From: Adiantum capillus-veneris
Taxonomy: Eukaryota > Streptophyta > Polypodiopsida > Polypodiales > Pteridaceae
Reading direction: 5' to 3'
Length of the DNA: 64,000 bases
Assembly (NCBI GenBank): GCA_014529385.2
Contig: CM043953.1
Location: 72,607,872 to 72,671,871, forward strand
The notes under the pieces were generated by a model. The model ran no database searches. It was not told the DNA's origin and worked only from the letters and a program-made list of their open reading frames with translations. Made by a program: the position numbers and the translations under genes. Within the stretch, counting starts at the first letter, position 1, and each line of letters opens with the position of its first letter. This document shows positions 58,901 to 64,000 of this stretch, piece after piece.

Positions 58901-60744
58901 CGGTCAAACCATGGTTCCCCTAGGATTACATCCTCATGCTTGAGAGGAGAGATAAAGAAATCTTCTTTGTCCACATAGCCTTGGACATGAAGCCTCAATT
59001 TCCCGATTAAGGGTGTGACTGGAGCTTCTTGCCCCTTGAAGGCACTGTCTGCGGGTAGGACATCTCCCATCTCGTAGGATTGTATGCCTAGCTTGGTGGC
59101 CAACTCTATAGATATAAAATTGTGAGTAGAACCAGGGTCAAAGAGAATAAAAGCATCATGTTCTCTTACCTTTCCCCAAGCATGGCATAGAGGAGATCCT
59201 TTGTGGTGAGTTTGGTGAGTCTCCTCCTCTTGGATTTCAACCAAGGAAGCTCTAGGAGGATCTTGGCGGTTGTTCTTTTGGGGACAAGCGTGCTACGCAT
59301 GCCCTTGTTCGCCGCACTTGAAACACCGGTTATCCTTGCGATAACGCTCAAGCTCTTCAGGAGAGAGTTTGTTCTTACCTTTGTAAACTCCCTTCTCTTT
59401 AGCTTTGTTGGAGTTTCCCTTAGGAGACTTTTGGACATTGTCCTTCCCCTTAGGCTCATTGGAACCCTTGTTTTCCGGGGGCTTATTATTTCTTTTAGCC
59501 CCCATTTGGAAATTGATTCGTGAGGCCACCATAGTATGGTGTATTACCGTCGATATGGTACGTGGCCTTTGGGAGTTGACATACTCCACCATTTCTTCGG
59601 TTAAGCCCGCACAAAATTGTTGCTTTTTCTCTCCAAAATCCAATTTTTAAAGACAGTGGATTTAAGTTGTAGGTCCCAAAACCTGTCTACATATTTGTGG
59701 ATGGATTCATTGGGAGAGAGCTTTAAGCTTCGCCATTCGGTGAGTACTTTGTCTTTGGCATCGGTGGCCAAAAACTGCTTCATAATGAAAGCTCTTAAAG
59801 CTTTCCATGTTCGTGGAGCTTCACCGTTGGGCTCGTAGGCTAGACCACCATTGCCTGGCGGACTTTTGAAAGTACATAGCTACATGGCGTAGCTTAGAGG
59901 ACTCCGTGAAGCCCTCATCTCCAAACGCCGCATCGAATTGCTGGATAAAGGCCAAGACTTTGTCCGTAGCACCAAAGGTACCATCATAGGTAAGGAAAGA
60001 GATGCTCTTCCCTCCCTCTTTGAATTTATTCAACTTGGACAACCTCTTCCATGCGGCATAGGATTTCCTATGGCCTCTTCTTTTTGATGGTTCAAAGGTT
60101 GCACCATCACTTTCTTCAAAAGGTGAAGAATTTGAAGAAGGTGGAGAAGAGGGTGACCTCTTTCTCGCCTTTTTCTTGTCTTGATCTTCGTCTTCTTCAC
60201 CATCACTTTCATAAGAGGAAGAGGATGAAGAAGATGCAGAAGAGGGTGTCCTCTTTCTCGCCTTTTTCTTCTCTTTCTTTTTATCATCCCTCTTTGAATT
60301 ATAGAGTGGAGAAGAGTGTGATGGTCTTCTCCGCTTTGGTGGTGATGGAGAGCGTTTAGCCCGCCGTCTTCGTGGAGCCATCTCTGCCGAGGTGGCGGGA
60401 GACTCACTTCTTTCTCGTTCCTTCGGTGGAGATGCATCATCAAGAAGTAAATTCTTGAGCCCTTCGTAGGGATTCTCTTCTTCTTCCCGAATCGGAGAGA
60501 GACCTCTTTTGGTAGTCTCACAAGGAGGCTTCCTAGGTGTTCTCTCGTCATGGTGATGAGCTTGGAGAATCCCGTGAACACGGAGCTGCCGTTGCACTTC
60601 GCTTTGGAGCGATGGATTGCCCATGGCTTTTTGAAGCCTAGAAACAAGATAGTTAACAAGCATTGAAGCATCATTAGTAGCTTGCTCATGAGCAAAATCA
60701 AAGTTATCAACATTAATTTCACTCTCTTTACTATTGTCAGCCAT
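55926..60744 (-). pseudogene. Ty3/gypsy chromovirus gag-pol (element B), multiple lesions
   Basis: Gag starts at 60744 (MADNSKESEINVD) with a long Arg/Ser/Lys-rich stretch at about residues 120-230, then the capsid region with a frame change near 59830. The zinc knuckle CFKCGEQGHA..HAC has a stop (TAG, 59293) inside it. The protease reads FILFDPGSTHNFIS, with D-P-G for the usual D-S/T-G. RT has YRMCVDYRALN, a frame change near 58300, MPFGLTNAPATF and the catalytic FFDD. RNase H follows a TGA at 57830 (CDACGDCLGAVL, KELLAVLRAL, LRTDHQSL). Integrase has CVVCQKTK, SMDFIFGLP, VSDRDPRM and HPQTDGQSE. After a frame change near 56000 a chromodomain-like end reads [18 protein letters not shown]. The chromodomain marks a chromovirus. 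At least six lesions, so non-autonomous. Confidence 0.9.
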
Positions 60745-61148
60745 TCTAAAAACTATTAGGTGTAAAATTTTTTGGTGTACTTTAGCACTTCAAGACCTAG
60801 TTGCTACTCCTCTTTACCCCTTTAGAAAAAGCACTCAAGCTATTGTACCCGCGGCTCGAATACCATTTATTGTAAGGAATAGAAGAGAGGGTCTTTCGAC
60901 ACCAAAACTGCACTAGCTCCTGTCAAGCTTCTAATAGCTCAATAGTGGTTAAGCCGTAGGCAAGTCCTGTAGGACTCCACTATTAAGACCATAGCTCTCG
61001 ACGGTGATGCCCCCTTAACTGCACAAAGGCAGGCGCACTGCAAGGCTGAAAAATTCCTATTCTACTTACTCACAGGCAATTAATAATACCAACCATTTAT
61101 AGCTAGCTTGAGGACCTCCCTTCTTGAGCAAGAAAAGAGAAACCTTGT
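60745..61148 (-). other. Leader of element B between primer site and gag
   Basis: Non-coding sequence of about 400 bp expected for the 5' untranslated leader; no other feature seen. Confidence 0.6.
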
Positions 61149-61160
61149 GCTATGATACCA
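61149..61160 (-). other. Primer-binding site of element B, initiator Met-tRNA type
   Basis: The minus strand reads TGGTATCATAGC, one base inside the 5' LTR; one mismatch (T for G) to the usual plant iMet site. Confidence 0.85.
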
Positions 61161-61161
61161 A

Positions 61162-62350
61162 TGTAACATTTAATGGCCTAATAACTTGTGTGTAGCGGAA
61201 ATTAGCATGAACATAGTGGGCATTTCATTAGAATAGATTCCCAATGAGAATTACAAGAGTGCTTGGGTGGAGAGAGCAACAAAAATCATAACACCTAGTT
61301 AGATAGCATCAACAATACTTCAAAAGAGAGAGAAATTAAGCTATTGACAACAGTTGAGGACCGGATTTGCATGGAGCCGGTCCCCCCTCCAAAAGGCTTT
61401 GTATTATGGTTTCTCCCATTAGGAGAGACATTGTACAATACAATTCTTTGTGTTCCTTCAAGACTAGCTAGTGCAATGAAGATGAAAGCTTCATGCACTT
61501 AGCAAAACACTTAGCAAACACAACTTTAATTATCCCCGTTCTCAGACCCAAGACCTCACACACCTTCGAAGATGGTGAGTGCTAGCAGGGTATGAGAGTA
61601 GATTGAGAGGAAGAAGGAGTATCTTACGAGAAAGATGTACATCTCCTCACATAATCACTCATATTATCATAGATTTAGCTTAGTAATTAGCTTGGTAGAG
61701 GAGATGAGCATGCATTGAATCTTTGCTCTTGGTTGGATTTGCATCCACAAGCCAAGAGTGTGTCGATGTAGGCTTCTATCTAACAAGCTTGGAGTAGGTG
61801 ATGAGCTCTCCATTAAAGCTTGGGAAGAGATAGTCTTCTCTTTTTTCACACATGAGATTGTGTGAGTGTGTGTGTGATAATGCCTTGCAAAAATCAGCCC
61901 CCTCTCTCTCTTGGGTGAGCCCTCTTGCTATTTGCTCTTGCAGGCTCCCCATTGGCCCTCCCCAAGTCAAGCCAATGGCTATTAAGCAGCATAAGTGATA
62001 GCCTTCTGACATGTGTCCCCCTTTCCCCTTTTGTGAGAGCTTTAGGTAATTTAATAATTAAGCTAAACTCTCATTGGACCCCTTTGCCTCCTGGCCAATA
62101 GGAATCAGGCAAGCTATTGGGCTCCTGAATGCTCATTGGACCCCTTGGGAGACTGTCCAATAGTCTTCTAGGAGACTTAATTCTCATTGGTTCTTTTATT
62201 AAGTGTTTTTAAATTAATGAAACTAGATTTACTCTAGCCTAATTCTCATTGGTCCACCTCCAAGGCCATCCAATAGGAATTGGGCACACCTTGTGGGCAT
62301 CTGGGCTAGGGAGCTGACATGTGTCCCTAATTTCCTTTGTGTAAAGGGAG

Positions 62351-62385
<35 letters not shown>

Positions 62386-62763
62386 CTTTCTCTCTCATCC
62401 CCTAGAAGAAGGGCTCGCCCCCTCCCATGTAGGGATATGCAAAGACTTTTTAGTTACACACAAAGCATCCAATTTCCCCTAGGGTTGACCTTTGGACACA
62501 ACCTTTGAATTTTGGAACCTTAGCATTTTGGAAGTCTTAATGGGCTGAACCTTAGGGTCTTTTTAGCCCATTGTTGCACATGGCTCTTTTGCAGATGACC
62601 CCCCCTTTGGATCCCTATTTTCCCTCGTTTGGATCCCTACTGTGTCCGGTGTGCGAGCTTAACCAATATTCTAGCTTTTTCTCCCCTGGCACTTCCCCAC
62701 ATTAAATGATCAGTTTAATATGAGAAAATCATTTAAGAGAATTAGATATTGATTATTATGACA
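61162..62763 (-). repeat. 5' LTR of element B (1602 bp)
   Basis: Same termini as the left copy but carries about 125 extra bp (about 61262-61377) and a short duplication around TTTGGATCCCTA (62607-62640). (GT)n run at 62353-62382. Confidence 0.9.
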
Positions 62764-62768
62764 AGTAG

Positions 62769-62970
62769 CTTTTCAAACTCTTTCTTCTCATCTAGATCCT
62801 TGATATTGTCATTCTTAAGGACAACTAGAACTTTATCACCTATCCTATGTAAAATATCTTGGGGTTGATCGCCATATTGTTGTTGTATGAGGTTTAGAAG
62901 GGCTTCCCTCTCATGTATTCCTTGAGTGGGGGGGCCTTAGTCATGGGATATGCTTATGTATCACCAAGTT
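62769..62970 (-). pseudogene. BRR2-like (U5 snRNP helicase) N-terminal pseudogene, upstream half
   Basis: Read leftward from about 62970: GDTxAYPMTK, a frame change in a C7 run near 62930, then an open stretch of about 50 codons including REALLNLIQQQYGDQP, DKVLVVLKNDNIKD and EKKEFEKLL. It stops at the element B insertion and resumes at 54044. This matches in order the segment of plant BRR2 that lies N-terminal to its helicase cassettes (YQPKTKE, then LIQ.QLGGQP, VLAVLKND, KK.EIEKLLN). The two halves rejoin cleanly if the element and one AGTAG copy are removed, so the insertion hit a sequence already or later degraded. Source gene not in this window. Confidence 0.75.
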
Positions 62971-63281
62971 GACTTATGTATCAAATACTTTAAAGATTCC
63001 CTCTTACATATACCCTAACTAAGGTCCTCACACTCATCCCTTGTGCGCTATATGCTGAGACTAGGAAATGGCAGCAACATTCCATACACATTGCCAAATG
63101 GAGCTGCAGGCCTTGTTGGCAACCAGCTTGATGCCATTTCGAGTATGCTTTTGAATGGGGTTTTTTCTTGCTTAAATATGGCGGAGGCATGCCCATTCCA
63201 TTTCAACCAATGAGAGATTTGTGTTTGACTTGTTACTTTGAGCCAAAGGTCCTTTTTCCGATATCTGAACGCAGCATCCAC
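62971..63281. other. No recognisable gene
   Basis: A 78-residue minus frame (63048-63284) has no domain I recognise. This stretch probably includes the upstream flank of the dehydrin-like ORF. Confidence 0.4.
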
Positions 63282-63287
63282 CACGTG
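63282..63287 (+). promoter_or_regulatory. G-box / ABA-response element core (CACGTG)
   Basis: CACGTG within CCACCACGTGGAA, about 205 bp upstream of the dehydrin-like start codon. G-box/ABRE sites bind bZIP and bHLH factors and are usual upstream of LEA and dehydrin genes. A second ACGT core (AACGTCAC) lies near 63313 and a TATA-like AATAAAATAAAAG near 63358. Confidence 0.5.
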
Positions 63288-63491
63288 GAATTAGATTAAA
63301 ATTTTTTTTAAAACGTCACTGCCAAACTTCGGCTCGCCGTGAAAAGCTACCAGGTGAATAAAATAAAAGTGCACTCTACGTTGCGTTGCAGTCGTAGATC
63401 ATCAAGCTGAAGGGTACGTCGGATGCTTGCCAACGTGATGAGCACTCCCAATGACAAGTCTATAGATTAGCAGCTCTTAGGGGGAGAAAGC

Positions 63492-63623
63492 ATGGCCAAC
63501 ATGATGGAGAAGATCGGCGATAAACTGCATATGGGCGGCGACAAGAAGGAGGATCCCCACACTGTAGGAGCCACCCATGCACCTCACTATGCAGCCCTCC
63601 CTGGCTATGGTGCCGCATGGTAG
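63492..63623 (+). CDS. Small dehydrin/LEA-like protein (43 aa), or 5' exon of one
   Basis: The frame begins MANMMEKIGDKLHMGGDKKE, continues DPHTVGATHA and ends PGYGAAW. The opening (Met-Lys-Ile-Gly-Asp-Lys-Leu-His-Met-Gly-Gly) resembles the amphipathic K-like segment at the N-terminus of small acidic/basic dehydrins, in which KIGDKLHIGG-type motifs bind membranes or proteins during desiccation. The tail is rich in Gly, Ala, His, Tyr and Pro, low in hydrophobic residues, as in hydrophilins. At 43 residues it is shorter than most dehydrins (usually above 90), so it may be a truncated copy or a short family member. It is too short for most ORF callers and lies antisense to a spurious frame. A G-box and ACGT cores upstream support a stress gene. 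Family call is tentative. Confidence 0.5.
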   Translation: MANMMEKIGDKLHMGGDKKEDPHTVGATHAPHYAALPGYGAAW

Positions 63624-64000
63624 AGGTCTCGTTCTAGTGCTACTGAAATAGAAGATACCAGATTTCAATCAATGATCAGTTGGCCTAATCTGGAGTCGAA
63701 TCACCAACACTCATTGCCTTCCCAAGCCGTTCAGCACATGCGTATGTCCTAGTGTATTCTATCTATAGATGTTATATAGCAAGGCCCACCAAGCAAGACT
63801 AGTTATGAAATGGTGATGCATGTTTTGGATAGGTGCCCACTTAAAAAGGGATGTGTGTAAACACCCTAAATTTAGAGTCCCCTGTCTGGTTTTAAAATAC
63901 TCGCTTCAGGATCTGGTTTTGAACTCAGAGCGGGAATAGACTAGGCCTACTGTGGGGGCGAGCGTGGCTGTCACTATCGCGGGGTCACCATCTGCAGGGC
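63624..64000. other. No recognisable gene
   Basis: Possible 3' region of the dehydrin-like gene. The last 60 bases are GC-rich and end CTGCAGGGC, which could be an intron 3' end of something beyond the window, but this cannot be supported here. Confidence 0.35.

Larger units (their letters stand above)
54045..62763 (-). mobile_element. Complete Ty3/gypsy chromovirus (element B), 8.7 kb, mutated
   Basis: LTRs at 54045-55522 and 61162-62763 are flanked by the 5-bp duplication AGTAG (54040-54044 and 62764-62768). Orientation is minus: Met-tRNA-like primer site at 61149-61160, polypurine tract at 55526-55535, gag to chromodomain between. The LTRs look about 98% alike by eye apart from one deletion of about 125 bp in the left copy, (TG)n length changes and a small duplication in the right copy. 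Insertion is therefore fairly recent, yet pol carries several stops and shifts. It landed inside the BRR2-like pseudogene. Confidence 0.92.

Overview
This window looks like repeat-dominated nuclear DNA of a land plant. Evidence: two classes of plant LTR retrotransposons primed by initiator-methionine tRNA, a decayed plant pentatricopeptide-repeat (PPR) gene, a J-domain protein with a plastid-targeting-like N-terminus, a decayed fragment of the spliceosomal helicase BRR2, and a small dehydrin-like ORF. The wording of the PPR fragment resembles the large PPR families of ferns and other seed-free plants, so a fern-like source is my best guess, held with moderate confidence. Only two protein genes look possibly alive: the J-domain gene (2255-2917, minus) and the 43-residue dehydrin-like ORF (63492-63623, plus). 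Nearly everything else is mobile or tandemly repeated DNA.

Layout. 1-530: PPR pseudogene. 1464-1729: tandem duplication. 2255-3074: J-domain gene with a TATA box. 3404-3797: small terminal-inverted-repeat element with a tRNA-like Pol III promoter inside. 8384-8847: large imperfect foldback. 8939-14750: complete LTR element (153-bp LTRs, AGTAA target duplication, Met-tRNA primer site, polypurine tract) whose 5.5-kb interior has almost no coding capacity. 14840-16160: DNA transposon with CACTA-type inverted termini flanked by TTAA. 16633-20204: decayed Ty1/copia element. 22055-22185: hairpin. 23764-26993 (minus): decayed gene of a transposase-like family (resembles DUF7869 proteins), with a dyad-repeat cluster to its left and a 2-kb field of degenerate repeats to its right.

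30110-45880 is a tandem array of about 17 units of roughly 760 bp. Each unit contains about three copies of a 48-bp (16-codon) minisatellite that keeps a short plus-strand reading frame open in many units. A 3'-truncated Ty1/copia element (39612-42955) interrupts the array.

48909-53310 (minus) is a 5'-truncated, decayed Ty3/gypsy pol, ending near a 76-nt G homopolymer. 54045-62763 (minus) is a complete but mutated Ty3/gypsy chromovirus with long LTRs and AGTAG target duplications. It split a BRR2-like pseudogene, whose two halves lie at 53675-54044 and 62769-62970. The last kilobase holds the dehydrin-like ORF with a G-box/ABRE about 200 bp upstream.

The genes do not form a pathway; the window records nested insertion, truncation and tandem amplification. 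The best candidates for something undescribed are the 760-bp/48-bp nested satellite, the short-LTR element with a long non-coding interior, and the transposase-like gene with repeat arrays on both sides. All family assignments come from reading motifs by eye; no database search was run.
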